From: Limnephilus marmoratus
Taxonomy: Eukaryota > Arthropoda > Insecta > Trichoptera > Limnephilidae
Assembly (NCBI GenBank): GCA_917880885.1
Contig: OU862906.1
Span: forward strand, 62,290,665-62,354,664
Length of the DNA: 64,000 nt
Direction of reading: 5' to 3'
Under the pieces are notes generated by a model that worked only from the letters and a program-made list of their open reading frames with translations, was not told where the DNA came from and did not search any database. Below, one piece after another: positions 12,745 through 23,259 of the stretch (positions are counted from its first letter, which is position 1; every line of letters starts with the position of its first letter). The translations under genes and the position numbers were made by a program.

Positions 12745-13154
12745 CTTTTTTATATGAATATCTACCTCACAAGAGTCTTCAACTGTTCCCGTCTGGATCA
12801 GGTGAGTCTATGGCATCCCAAATCGGGGTATGTTGTGAGACTGAAGGTAGTGGGGAGGTGAATGAGATGGGGAAGCGGAAGATAGAGAAGGAGATGAGGA
12901 ATAGGAAGATAGGGATAGTACCTGACTATTCAGATCTGGTCACCAAACAACCATTTCAAGCAACGTTTCAATTCTGAATGGTGATCTTACACTCTGGAAT
13001 GTGCCGCAAATATACTATATATTATTTTTTATTAATTAGTTGTAAATTACCACAAATTAATCAAATAAAATTTTCGAACAAAAGAAAAACGGATTCGAAC
13101 CCGCGACCTTCGGATTGTGAGTCAATAGTCTTACCTCGGAACCACGAAGGCCGT
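12745..13154 (-). mobile_element. SINE-A copy 3 (full length with tRNA head)
   Basis: Minus-strand copy with all parts: tRNA-like head at about 13083-13154 (read on the plus strand as GATTCGAACCCGCGACC…, the complement of the B box), AT linker, GTTCC…GTG body, and 3' part beginning near an A/T-rich tail at 12745-12760. It sits about 165 bp from copy 2 in the same orientation. Purine-rich expansion (GGAAG, GAGATG repeats at 12860-12915) is the complement of the family's pyrimidine-rich segment. Confidence 0.75.
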
Positions 13155-14037
13155 CATAGGCGGGGAAAGCATAAAAATGATAAAAGGTTTCGATATTTTA
13201 AAGGATTATTTCTCAGTTCGAATGGTACATTATTTCCGATCATTTGACGGGATTATTTCTGTTCAGACGATGCATCCGCAGCTGCAGACAAACTGCACAT
13301 GAAGCATATTGCATTCTGTGTATTATTCAAAACAATAATTGAGGCTTATGTCGAAAGCATTCTCACACGAACCACTGAACTTAGAGGCCATTGTATGCCA
13401 GGCGTTAACTAGAGGAACGAAATTACATGCTTCATAAATAACTTGAATCGACAACGAGCAGTAATTATTTTAATGATAATTGTGGCTAATGATATCTGTG
13501 TTTCTCCCAGATCTCAGATCTCCGCAATAAAAACTTGAAATGTTACTTAATGTGTTCACTAATTAAGATGAAATTAAATAACTGTTTTTGTTGTGTTTTT
13601 TTTCTTCAAAGATTCTTATCCAACGTACTGGGGTAACGTTTAACTACTTAATCGTGGACTGTTTAAATAAAAGAAAGTTGTGTTTACTGCGACTGACCGA
13701 AAGAGTTCTCTTGTAAACATAATTTTATATCCGTATTATAAATATTAAATAAATATAAATATTTAACTCTGTCAAGAAATATATTAAAGACATTCTTATA
13801 AAAAAAAAAATTCCCATGTGTACGAAATTCCTCTCTAAATACGTTAATAACATAAGGCATTATTGTTAATAACGTTGTTTTATTTGACGAATTATTACTT
13901 ACACCAAATTTACAACACATATTTATTTTCCTTTCTAACTGTAATGTGCTTAAGTAATACAGCAAATATATATATCTACCATTTTCATTGATTATTGATT
14001 AATTAATACAATACATAATGTACACTTCTCTTCCAAT
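13155..14037. other. gene-free AT-rich stretch
   Basis: No recognisable element. The open frame on the minus strand at about 13684-13965 is AT-driven and shows no domain. Confidence 0.5.
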
Positions 14038-14452
14038 CGGCGTAGTCCAGTGGTAAGGTTCTTGACTGGCACTCCGAAGGTCGCGGGATCGAATCCCGGC
14101 GCGCGGCGTGGCAAATAAATTTTATTTGATTAATTTGTGTTATTTCACAATTATTCATTTAAAAAATAATATAGTATATTTTCTGCACGTTCCAGAGTGG
14201 AAGATACTCTCAGTATCGCCCTGGTGTGAGACCACCATTCAGAATTGAAACGTTGCTTGAAATGGCTTTAGCCGTGTTTGGTGACCAGATCTGAATAGCC
14301 AGGTACTTCCTCACCTTCCGCTTCCCTATCTCCTTCCCCTCCCCACTACCATCAGCCTCATAACATACCATAATTGGGGATGCCATAGTCCCACTGGCTC
14401 CAGATGGGAGCAGTTGGGACTCTTGTGCGGAATTCATGTAAAAAAAAAAAAA
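14038..14452 (+). mobile_element. SINE-A copy 4 (full length)
   Basis: Plus-strand copy giving the clearest view of the family. The tRNA-like head at 14038-14108 has an A-box-like region around AGTCCAGTGG and a B box GGATCGAATCC. Next comes the TAAATTTTATTTGATTAATT linker, then GCACGTTCCAGAGTGGAAGA, GGTGACCAGATCTGAATAGC, a CCTTCC/CTCCTTCCCC pyrimidine run, CATAATTGGGGATGCCATAG, GGGACTCTTGTGCGGAATTC and an oligo-A tail (about 13 A). No target-site duplication is obvious. Confidence 0.85.
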
Positions 14453-14629
14453 TCACTAAAAATCGCTTCCTTGGTAGAGAAGTATGAGAATCTCATATTA
14501 TTTAAAAACATAATATAAAACCTTGTAATACTTTCTGATTAATAACAATAAAAATATATGGATAAGAAAATTTTAAAGCATAACATTATTATTAAATGTG
14601 TTGCTGACGGAAAACAAGAAAATATTGAA

Positions 14630-14736
14630 GTGATTTATTTTTGGGGTTTAATGCCGTGTTGCGCTACCTCCTTCTTCAGCCAACATTTTGTGCAGCTTTA
14701 CAGTGTCCGAAATGTTGGCTAAAGAAGGAGAGAATC
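14630..14736. mobile_element. Foldback element C, copy 2 (short, degraded)
   Basis: Contains GCCGTGTTGCGCTACCTCCT, GCCAACATTTTG and, a few bases on, the inverted CCGAAATGTTGGCTAAAGAA. The loop is nearly gone and the right outer arm is missing. The left flank (AGTGATTTATTTTTGGGG) matches the outer arm of copy 4 at 41380-41405. Confidence 0.6.
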
Positions 14737-15611
14737 TAAATTGAAAATATTTAACCAAATTCCCTAGCAATCATGATATTGTTTTTAGTGATAAAAACAA
14801 AGTTCCTATAGACTATAGACCTTTTATTCCATTATCTAATTTGTTTCTTTTCTTTTGGTTTATTTTTTCTTCTAATTTTCTTATAATTTAAGATATTAAA
14901 AAACAATAAAATTTCTAGCACCTCAAAACAGGCTCAACACAGTGATTTATACCAAAACGGATTTTATTCAAAATTTATACCATATCAGACGTGATTTATA
15001 CCAAAAAATATGTATTTGTGCCTATTTATGACTAACAAAAATTACAAAAAACACCTACTCTCCGAGCAAAACTTTTTTCTAAAAGTGAGTCAGTACCTAA
15101 ATATCTTCCAGAGATTCTAAATCGATGAAATCCTGAGAGGTTTCAATTTTTTATGTTACATCTTCAAGTAGAATAGTTATCTATCAGTTTATTTGTCGGT
15201 GTCATTGATACCCTTAGTCAAATTTAAAAAAACTCAAAATTTCCCAAACAGATGCATGGGGAGGTAAAAATACTTATTTACAAAACGCACACATTTCAAT
15301 GGAAAAAAAACATGTTTTGAATCGCATTAATAGATCCTTATTGTAAGTGTCCCACTGTCATTGTGTTTGGGGTTGTCATTGTAAGCACGCTCCGATTGAA
15401 AAAAAAGCTTTTTTTTATTCAGCACGGCAACACTATTCCGTGTCGTCATGTTTTGTCAAAACTACACGCAATTCGGCAGAGGAACAATAGGCACGGTAAA
15501 AGGTTATTCGCATCACAAGCCGCCTATTATAGCAGTAGCGAGTAGAGGTTGAGTAGGATTGCACTTCTCGGCAGGGGCACTCAAATATTTCACTAAATAA
15601 GGGATTTTTTT
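14737..15611. other. gene-free AT-rich stretch
   Basis: Unique AT-rich DNA. A short GC-balanced segment at 15420-15570 (around GTCGTCATGTTTTGTC) has no recognisable domain. Confidence 0.45.
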
Positions 15612-16070
15612 TACGTTAGCTCCACACAGGAGGCCCTAAGGAAAATAATTTCCCTCAGGCCCAATGTCATCTTTGGGGATGCTGCGTGGGTGGTCTTTTT
15701 TTAGGAAGAGAAAAACTGAAAGTTCTGGGAAGGAAAAGGGTATAAGTGGTAGGAAGTGGATAGGAATATAGGGGTCAATATGTCTAGAAGTAATGGACCC
15801 TTGAATCCATACGGTGCAAAGCCAATGTTCCGAGAGTATACGGCAGGAGAAGTCAAAGGGATTTCCTTATCCACTTTCTCCCGATCCGGTCTGCCATGCA
15901 GCTGGTGGGCAGACTCATCCGCCGCCAAGACCGGGATAAACCTCACCCCATGAACCCGGGAACCCCTGCTAAGTCACCAAACGTAGAAAACCACTTGGGG
16001 TGACATATTGCAGAGGTGTTAGTTATCCAATAAATAGTTCCCAGGGAAGCGGTACACATACCCGCCACTT
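15612..16070 (-). mobile_element. Family B element, copy 1 (full length)
   Basis: Minus-strand copy of an interspersed non-coding element of about 430-460 bp found eight times here. In its own orientation it begins with a GGCGGG/ACCGCC segment, then TTATTGGATAAC, CTCTGCCATAGGTCACCCCA-like sequence, CCCGGGTTCATGGGGTGAGG, GCGTGGCAGACCGGATCGGG, and ends with a stem formed by CTCCACACAG…CTGTGTGGAG around GGCCCTGAGGAA…TTCCTCAGGGCC, then GCTAATGTAA. No open frame is conserved between copies. It could be a SINE (3' A run in copies at 33.8 and 58.5 kb) of non-tRNA origin. Confidence 0.75.
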
Positions 16071-16199
16071 AAATTGAAATGAATGAATTCAAATTAAGTA
16101 ATTCTAGAAGAGTATTTAAATAAAGTTAAAATGATATTGGAGAAACGATTTTTGTTACATAATTTAAGAGCCTCTGTGTTTCCCTCTCCCACAACATGT

Positions 16200-16322
16200 G
16201 CCTCTTCAATAACCAGGTTCACTCCTTCCTTTCCACAAAACACCCTCCACACAGCGTCCCCAAAGATGACAGGCTGTCTATGAAATTGTTTTTCTCAGGG
16301 CCCCCCTCTGTGTGGAATTAAT
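16200..16322 (+). mobile_element. Family B, 3'-end fragment (copy 2)
   Basis: Only the 3' stem region is clear: CACCCTCCACACAGCG at 16241, CAAAGATGACA, a decayed inner stem ending TTCTCAGGGCCC, and CTGTGTGGAATTAATGT. It lies 130 bp from copy 1 in the opposite orientation. Confidence 0.6.
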
Positions 16323-16375
16323 GTTAAAAGAAATGCCACGATGAAATTGCTCTTAAAAAATACGAAGAATCTAGA

Positions 16376-17102
16376 TTAAGGCGATCCAATAGTCCAGGAA
16401 AAAATCGAAATCGGAATTCACGCCCTTTTATGGGAGGAGTTTAAAAATACTTGAGAAAAAGCTTTTGGAAAGGTTGGAAAAGGCATTTGAGAATTTTTTT
16501 ACAGGTTGATTTCGTAAAGGCCCGTAAAAAACATTAACTCATTTTTTACGCATTGTAATAAAACAGAATTTTAAAATTGATTCCACGGAACAAAGCGACG
16601 CGGAGCCTAACGTACGTTCCCCGCTCCGTCCGGGGGCGAACTGATAAAAAACGGGCGTGACAAGTTATGTAGCCCTTCGGTGGACGGCATATTTCAAAAC
16701 CCTCTACGCAAATTTGAAAATCCAAATTCGTCTACTGCCGGCCGTATTGTAAAATAACAACTCGAAAATGCATATTTTATTTAATTTTGTGAACTTCGGG
16801 CGTAAATATAATTTTTTTGATGATTATTATAAAAAGAACTGATTTTGCCACGGTAAACAGTAAAACCATATCCGAAAAGGGGTTTATAAATAGGAGAGTT
16901 TGGACCTGAAAGTGTTTTTCATAGACTTTATATTTTTTTTATTGTCTTATTAAAAGACTTATTCAAAAACTGACCGATATTTTTAAGGGCCAAGAAATGT
17001 TCTACGTGCAGTATTTAATTGAAGCATCTATAATACTTCCAAGCGATCCAATTTTCAAAACTAACATATGATTTTGCATTATTCAGTATGGCTTCATCTT
17101 AA
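16376..17102 (+). mobile_element. TTAA-flanked non-autonomous element G, copy 1
   Basis: A 727-bp element bounded by TTAA (16376-16379, 17099-17102). It starts TTAAGGCGATCCAATAGT and ends (complement) TTAAGATGAAGCCATACT, a short imperfect inverted match. TTAA target duplication is characteristic of piggyBac-type transposons. No transposase frame is present, so it would be a MITE-like derivative. Copies lie at 48491-49219 (opposite orientation, inside a family B element) and 62434-63007 (truncated). The middle (16600-16740) differs from the other two, which indicates subfamilies. Confidence 0.75.
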
Positions 17103-17233
17103 AGCATACCAACAGTTCGTTGTTAGTTTTCTTGTTTCTACGTAAGCATGATTGGGTTATTTTTATTATTATTGGGAGATTATTTTATTTTACAATTACA
17201 AATCGATAGTTCGATTTTATTTATAAATTTGAG

Positions 17234-17464
17234 CGTCTCTGCGGGCTGTCGTTTCACCACCCCTGGCTGTACGTATCGGAGCTTTGGAGGCTTAGTCCTG
17301 CCCAGCGGGAGCCACGGAAGCTCCGCCAGAAGGCCCTAACAAGCCTGGAGAGGCGTGAAATCCTCCGCCTAACAAACTATGCAGTAACTAGCGCCACGCA
17401 TGACTGGCTCGGGCCCGCTGCACCATCCCTCGCTCTGGGCTGCGGCGATGGGGAGGTCGGTCCG
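17234..17464 (+). other. candidate internal coding exon (GC-rich, 77 codons)
   Basis: A sharply GC-rich segment in AT-rich DNA. Between a possible acceptor (T/A-rich run then TTTGAG, 17228-17233) and a strong-looking donor (CCG/GTGAGC at 17464/17465) one frame is open for exactly 231 nt, phase 0 at both ends. The product begins RLCGLSFHHPWLYVSELWRL, has a basic middle (REPRKLRQK, LERREILRL) and ends CGDGEVGP. Without splicing the frame runs only five codons further. I recognise no domain. Alternatives are a decayed transposon ORF or a GC-rich non-coding insert. Confidence in coding is low. Confidence 0.25.
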
Positions 17465-18160
17465 GTGAGCGCTCACCTTTAAACTGTCCAAGACCTCATC
17501 CAATACTGTATTGTTCCTATTTCAGAGGTAGTTACCTTTTACCTACTATCGCTGTCCTATTCTGAACTTTCGGACAATACTAGGATTATCATCGTTCTCT
17601 ATGAATGCTCTCTACGCAGCAAAATCACTGTTTTGTCAACAGTTTATGTGAATAATTGCACACGATAATCTCTTATCTCTTGTTATTTAAGTATATGTAC
17701 CCAACACATTGATCGAGACGTGGAATATTCCAATGCTGTGGTGAACATTCAAGATATTGCAAACGTAAGAAATTCCAATACTAGAGCTAGTACGTAGGCA
17801 ACTTAAACATTTTACATACATTCATTCAAGCATTACAAAACGTTTTATAATCAATATCAAAATACGAAATACGGATCATGCAGGGAAGTAAATTATATAT
17901 CATAATGCAGATACTTTACTAGAAAATAAAATATATAACTTTACTATCAACAGTATTGGGGTGTAACCTGGATTGCGGTACTTGCTTTGAAAAATTTTGT
18001 GAATTTAGATAATATTTATTAATTGGTTGATTTTATCAAAATTACTTAGTTTAATCGACAAAAAAACATTCTGAATAAACACATAGACATTTTGGACAAT
18101 AACAAAAATTGCACGAATGAAACACAAAACTACAAGCTTTTGATAAGAAAAATGGACGGA
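17465..18160. other. gene-free AT-rich stretch
   Basis: Nothing recognisable between the GC-rich segment at 17.2-17.46 kb and the one at 18.2-18.7 kb. Confidence 0.5.
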
Positions 18161-18212
18161 TTATCAACGCGGAGAGAGGCATACTGAAATCTTAAAGATC
18201 CGCTGAAACCGT

Positions 18213-18439
18213 CTACGCGCAGAATTGCAGCCAATTAAGCAGCTCTAAGAAAAGCTGAAATTGTTAATACGTTGGAGAAATAATGTCGATTATTGTATGT
18301 CCGTAAGCGATTTACTCTGAGCTTTATTTAATACTCTTCGCAATTGAGTGTAGAGTAAAGACGAATAGATTGTTCTAGATTGGCAAAATGTACGCCCGCG
18401 TGGTATCGTATCCCGGTGGCTGGCAAGTTCTGCGCGTAG
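18213..18439. repeat. inverted pair CTACGCGCAGAA / TTCTGCGCGTAG
   Basis: A perfect 12-bp inverted repeat at 18213-18224 and 18428-18439, with looser similarity extending outward on both sides (GCAATTCTGCGCGTAGACGG against GCAAGTTCTGCGCGTAGAGG). It frames an AT-normal segment and is unusual for its CpG content. Confidence 0.55.
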
Positions 18440-18559
18440 AGGATAGTCCGTGGTAATCCGTCCAAGGTAAACCTGCCGCTTGTTCGGAAGAAATAGGTAT
18501 GTTCCGGTTCCGGAGCAGATTGCAGATTGCAGCAAGCAGCGCACCCAGGTTAAGCCCCG

Positions 18560-18670
18560 CTACCGGAGCGCCCGAGAGCTCCCGGGAGCCGACGAGAGCC
18601 CCCGGGAAGCTCGCGAAAGCTCCCGGGAAGCTAACGAAATCTCCCGGAAAGCCAACGGAAGCTTCCGGCT
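18560..18670 (+). repeat. 21-bp GC-rich minisatellite (heptad-encoding in one frame)
   Basis: Four to five units of about 21 bp of the type GAAAGCTCCCGGGAAGCTAAC, each containing CCCGGGA/CCCGGAA. In the frame open from 18480 to 18725 the array reads as seven-residue repeats (PREARES, SREANEI, SRKANGS). There is no start context or homologous domain to claim a gene. The surrounding 18460-18720 is GC-rich, with many CpGs for this window. Confidence 0.55.
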
Positions 18671-18725
18671 AACTGACCGCGGGGGAAGGACGGGGGAGTT
18701 CATACCTGTCGGGCGCTTTCATTGA

Positions 18726-20257
18726 CAGGCACCTGAAAAAGAAAAAATTCCATCCAATTCGTTGAAAGATAATTATCGGGGAACGCTTCAATCTGCTAGT
18801 GGAGGCCGACTAAAAAAAACATTATACCATGCGTACAAATTACTATTTTACCTCATGACATTTTTACTTGGAAATTCAAAAAGTGGTCGAACATCAATAA
18901 CTGAAGATCTAAAATATTACATTTTTCACATAAAAAAAGAATACATTCGTATTAATTAAATTTTGCACCATTTACTATGAACTCCCCTCCATAATATCAA
19001 TATTGAAATCAACATTATTTACATCACTAACCTACAGTCAACAAATGATACAAAGCATCGCATCAAACGATTTTATAGAAATCAGTAGCTTTTTGATGTA
19101 ATAACTATTACATAAATTAATAAGTCAGTGACAAACTTGAAGAAATTTGATTATTTTTATGGAAGCCCATTGTCGGTTTACATGCGAAACATACATCCAG
19201 TAATAAATGGTCCGCATTTGTAAAAAGCGCACCCAGAATTATTATACTTTAGACAGCTTTGATTGATTAAACACGACGGATTTCAATTTATTAGAGTAGG
19301 TAACTTTCAAAATACAGAAATATTCCTAAGTCAAGGAGAGTTCACCGACGTTATTAAAAGGGTTGTAAAATTTTAAAAAAGTTCTAAGGTCTTAATTATG
19401 AAAATACATAGCAATTTATGAAGAAGTTTCTTTGTGCCAAATCTATTGGTAGTATGTTTGTTGATTTTATAAAGTATTGCGTGAATAATTTTAGTATTTC
19501 AAAATAAATCGTTACATAATAAAATTTGAACAATTTATGATTTGAAAGCTGGTAAAAGCTTCCTTGCCATTTGAACGACTGATTCAATTTTAATTTAATT
19601 ATTTGCTTCCATTTGGCTTACATGTTATTGGATACCGTCAGTAGCATCGATAAATAAAGGTCATACTGTTTATTTTATGAATTATGAAAATATTCCCATA
19701 ACAGAACCTAATATCTGTATTATTATTATTCGTTGGGGGAGCTGGCAATTATGATATTGAACCGAACAATAAAAGCGTTGAATTTGACCCCTTAAAAAAT
19801 CCAAAAAAATATCAACGGCATTGTGGATTAAAAAAACAACCGAACGGGAGCTTTGTTATTGGTAAATATTACAATCATTGTTGAACGATAAAAGGCCAAA
19901 CTGTTACGATTGTTGAATACAGAATCAATACATCATTGTTCAGATATAAAACGCATAAAAATGCATACTGTCATATTGATTTCGCGTAGTGAAATGACTG
20001 ATGGTGATTGGCTATATTATTGCATTACCTATTGTTATTCACAGAGTTTTTTAAAAAAAGCTGTTTATGAGAACGGAATCGCTCTGATGATAAAGCAAGG
20101 ATGATTGATTGCCTGGTGATGAATCGTAGAAAATGGTTAGGTTAAAAAACTAATTACATTCGTGGTCGCTACCAGAAGATAATAATCATATACGAGTGCT
20201 AACATGCACCTATATAGGTTATTACCGAGTAAATACAAAAACATACCTTTTTGTATT
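18726..20257. other. gene-free AT-rich stretch
   Basis: Unique AT-rich sequence. No repeat shared with other parts of the window and no coding signal was seen. Confidence 0.5.
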
Positions 20258-20467
20258 CAATTTTTTATAAGAAAAACTCTCTTTTTATATCTTTTGAAGT
20301 TTATTCCCATCAATGTAATATATCACTGAAGAAAAAGATAACAATAATAATCTAAAAAGAACAGGACACAGAAAAATAGAAAAAGAAAATGGTCGCAACT
20401 GGGACTCGAACCCAGAACATCTCGTCTAACAGGGACGTGCGTGTTTACCAATTCCGCCATTGCCGAC
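20258..20467 (-). repeat. tRNA-like sequence with flanking arm (left half of composite)
   Basis: The minus-strand tRNA-like part covers 20392-20467. Its T-arm is intact (CTGGG TTCGAGT CCCAG). The D region reads ATGGCGGAATTGGTAAAC, which resembles leucine-type tRNA D arms. The acceptor strands (GTCGGCA with TTGCGAC) pair with two mismatches. The anticodon loop cannot be assigned with confidence and there is no long variable arm, so it is a tRNA-derived element and not a clear tRNA gene. The outer part (20258-20306, CTCTCTTTTTATA core) recurs twice in the right half. Confidence 0.55.
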
Positions 20468-20689
20468 TTCTCTCAAACCGTCATATTTTTTGTCAATCTC
20501 ATATTTAAAATTTTAGAATTAACAATATTACCTTTGACTTTTTTCTCCATATTATGGGCAACTACCCTTTTTATTGTAAACAATCATTCTAAGAATTGGT
20601 TTGTAACCTGGATAGCGTCTCGGATAAATATATCCGATTTTTATTCGTATGGAACATGTATAGACCTTTTTATAAGAGTCTAAATGAAT

Positions 20690-20934
20690 ATTCAATTTTT
20701 TGAAAGAATAACTCTCTTTTTATACTTTTGTAGGTAAACGGCACACGTCCCAGTTAGACGAGAGGTTCTGGGTTCGAGTCCCAGTTGCGACAATTATATT
20801 TTTCTATTTTTCTGTGTCTTGTTCTGTTTCATATTTTCGTTTAGATTTTATCTTCTTCTTCAATTATATATTACATTGATGGGAATAACCTTCAAAAGTT
20901 ATAAAAAGAGAGTTGTTCTTATAAAAAATTGAAC
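20690..20934 (+). repeat. TIR-flanked unit carrying a 5'-deleted tRNA-like sequence
   Basis: The unit is bounded by inverted copies of one sequence: TTCAATTTTTTGAAAGAATA…CTCTCTTTTTATACTTTTG at 20690-20730 and CTTCAAAAGTTATAAAAAGA…AAAAAATTGAA at 20890-20934. Inside, 20733-20791 is the 3' part of the same tRNA-like sequence as at 20392-20467 (GTTCTGGGTTCGAGTCCCAG) in the opposite orientation; its acceptor 5' strand and half of the D arm are missing. It looks like a MITE that has captured, or arisen from, a tRNA-derived SINE. Confidence 0.55.
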
Positions 20935-21470
20935 ATACTTGAGGTGATTTTTCACAAAAACGGCGCTCTACAAATTATCCAATTATTATTATTATTATTA
21001 CTAATATGTTTATTGAAAATCATAAGTTATTTTGTCCTTTATAGTGATAGTGTTTATAAAAGATTCCATATAATATAATGAAGAAACGGTATCGGCTACA
21101 CTACAAACGCCCTAAAGGTTGGTAGGCAATATCTCGTGAAACCAATTCTCGCGATAACAATTAATCATAACATTCATAACGTTCAGATGGGTATCTACCC
21201 TTACAACTTTTGCTATGAACGATTGTTTCAAAGAAATATATGGCTGTATTTAATTTGTTTATTATCTTCTTTTGCGTTCGTATTAGTCAGAAGTCGGAAA
21301 TGAAAAACATTTATATTATATCTTTGTTTATTATTTATTTATTGTTATTTTAACTTTCTCGGCAGATTAATGGTTTTAAAGTGCAGTAATAACTATCCTC
21401 CACGGCTTTTTCTGTTTTCCTTTTCAGTTTCGGAAATAAATAATTTTAAAAAATATTATTAAAAAAATCC
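20935..21470. other. gene-free AT-rich stretch
   Basis: Includes a short (ATT)n run near 20980-21000. Nothing else recognisable. Confidence 0.5.
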
Positions 21471-22094
21471 TTAGACTACCCAACAGAACGCCTGTTCGAA
21501 GAATTTCAAGTACCCACATTTAAAGATTTATATATTAAAAATTCATTGATTCAAATTATAAAGGAAAAAGATAAATATCCATTTTTAAATGAAAACAGAA
21601 CTCGACTTAAACATGTTTTTCTATGCCCAAAACTAAATACGTCTTTTGCACAGCATCATTACACTTACCAGGGAAGAACTTTTTTCAATCGTCTACCAGA
21701 AGAAATCCGAAGCATTAATGATTAAACCCGAATACTGCTCTCTGACAAGAGACATTTTAAAAATATTCTTAAGAAAAAAACTACTGTCAATTAATCTTAC
21801 AAATATCCTTAGTTTTCCATTGCATTCTTTCTTTTTTAAAAAAAAAATCACACCATTATCAAATAAATACTGCAGCTCACATATATTTATGTACAATTAA
21901 TTATTTAAGTACTAACTTATAACTAATAACTAATAGCATTTATGTACACTCCCCTTCCATACACAAGCAAATGCTTTAAATGGAAGGGTAGTTAAAAAAA
22001 ATACCTGTAAAAAAAATATATATATTTGTTGTAAAATTGTAATTATAATAAATGTTTCAATAAAAAAAAAAAAATAAAAAAAATAAAAAATTAC
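21471..22094 (+). pseudogene. non-LTR retrotransposon 3' fragment with UTR and A-rich tail
   Basis: From 21475 the frame reads LDYPTERLFEEFQVPTFKDL, then NENRTRLKHVFLCPKLNTSF, and then HHYTYQGRTFFNRLPEEIRS. The last is the conserved YxGxxxxNxLPxxIR signature near the end of the ORF2 protein in many non-LTR elements. Endonuclease and RT core are absent (5' truncation). The 3' untranslated part runs to an A-rich tail near 22060-22092. An internal GGAAGG/CCTTCC hairpin (CCCCTTCCAT with ATGGAAGGGT, 21950-21990) may be a 3' recognition structure. The frame is interrupted after EEIRSIN. Confidence 0.7.
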
Positions 22095-22262
22095 AAGTGA
22101 AACATTCAGAAAACTAATGTAGACAAGAGTGGAGAGACTACCAAGCACCGCACAAAGAGGAGACCGATTATATTATCTCATTTTCTCGCAGGCTAAATCC
22201 TATAGATGTATGTGTTTGTTTCTTTTTAGTGTCGTTATTTTTCATTTCATCGAGTTTTAAAA
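22095..22262. mobile_element. Family E element, copy 1
   Basis: Shares AAACATTCAGAAAACTAATG, AGACAAGAGTGGAGAGACTA, GAGGAGACCGATTATATTAT and TCTTTTTAGTGTC…TTTCATCGAGTTT with copies at 55596-55770 and 59770-60275. Non-coding. It abuts the LINE tail directly. The type (SINE or MITE) is not clear, since no terminal repeats were found. Confidence 0.55.
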
Positions 22263-23071
22263 AACCAAAGGTTTGCGAATAAAGCTTTGAATGAAACCTG
22301 TTCGCTTCGGAACGGTATAGTTTTAATTTCAAAAGGGAAATAGTAATAACATTTTTTGTTTCGTTTAGAACCCCAGCTGGGCCAAACAAATAAATTAGCA
22401 GTTTTTTACCAAACATCCTGTTTTTATGTTTCTTTGTTTGTGACCGACCAATTTAAAAAAAAATAGGTTATTATTAGTTACAAATTTATTGCACTCATAA
22501 ACATTTTGAACGAACCAATTTTGAAAGATATTATGTAGTTATGAGTAACAAGTAGCTACTAAAGTTGAAACATATGTATTATGCAGATAAATGATTTTTA
22601 AAAAAATATATTGTTACAAATAATACAAGTTGAGCTAATAGTAGGAAGTTATAAGCTTTGTTAAAAAAAATTCTTCAACTAATTTGAACTCACTACAAAA
22701 ATGCTACAAATATGTGATATTCAGTTTTTTAATCAGTAATAATTTGGACTGTCACAGTCCGCATCAATAAATCAGTATTTTAACAGATACCTTTTTTGGA
22801 ATGCGTTCCCTTTTCAGCTTCGACTGTTCATTTCCTGTTGGTAACCGTTATTACCACAAATCAACTAATGGCATTTAATTTCATTGATTCCAAAAAGTTC
22901 TTGAGGAAAAGATTCAAAATTAAAGAAACGATTCGTCCTTTTAAATTCGTATATAATATGGAATGCCTCATCAGAATGGTGGAGGATTGGGTACAATAAT
23001 TTAACTTCAAACTTCAAACCTGATATTATTATGAAATCGAATAGCAACCGTGTGTTTGTAATTATTATTCA
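22263..23071. other. gene-free AT-rich stretch
   Basis: Nothing recognisable. Overlapping frames on the two strands near 22800-23040 carry no domain. Confidence 0.5.
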
Positions 23072-23148
23072 GATGATCTCTGTAGCACAGTGGTTTGTGC
23101 ATATTACTTCGAATCGGATGATTGCGGGTTCGAATCCGAGTTGCATAG
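23072..23148 (+). repeat. tRNA-like SINE head
   Basis: A-box-like TAGCACAGTGG at 23082 and a perfect B-box-like GGTTCGAATCC at 23128. The acceptor strands pair poorly, so it is a tRNA-derived head and not a tRNA gene. No copy of its downstream body was found in the window. Confidence 0.5.
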
Positions 23149-23259
23149 GTTAAATAAGACTCGTACTAACGATGATCTTTGTAATTGCTACAGATTAGAT
23201 AGGTATTACGAATCTGTATAATTGGATTGTTTCCTCGTATAAAGTCAAAAGTCTGCGTA

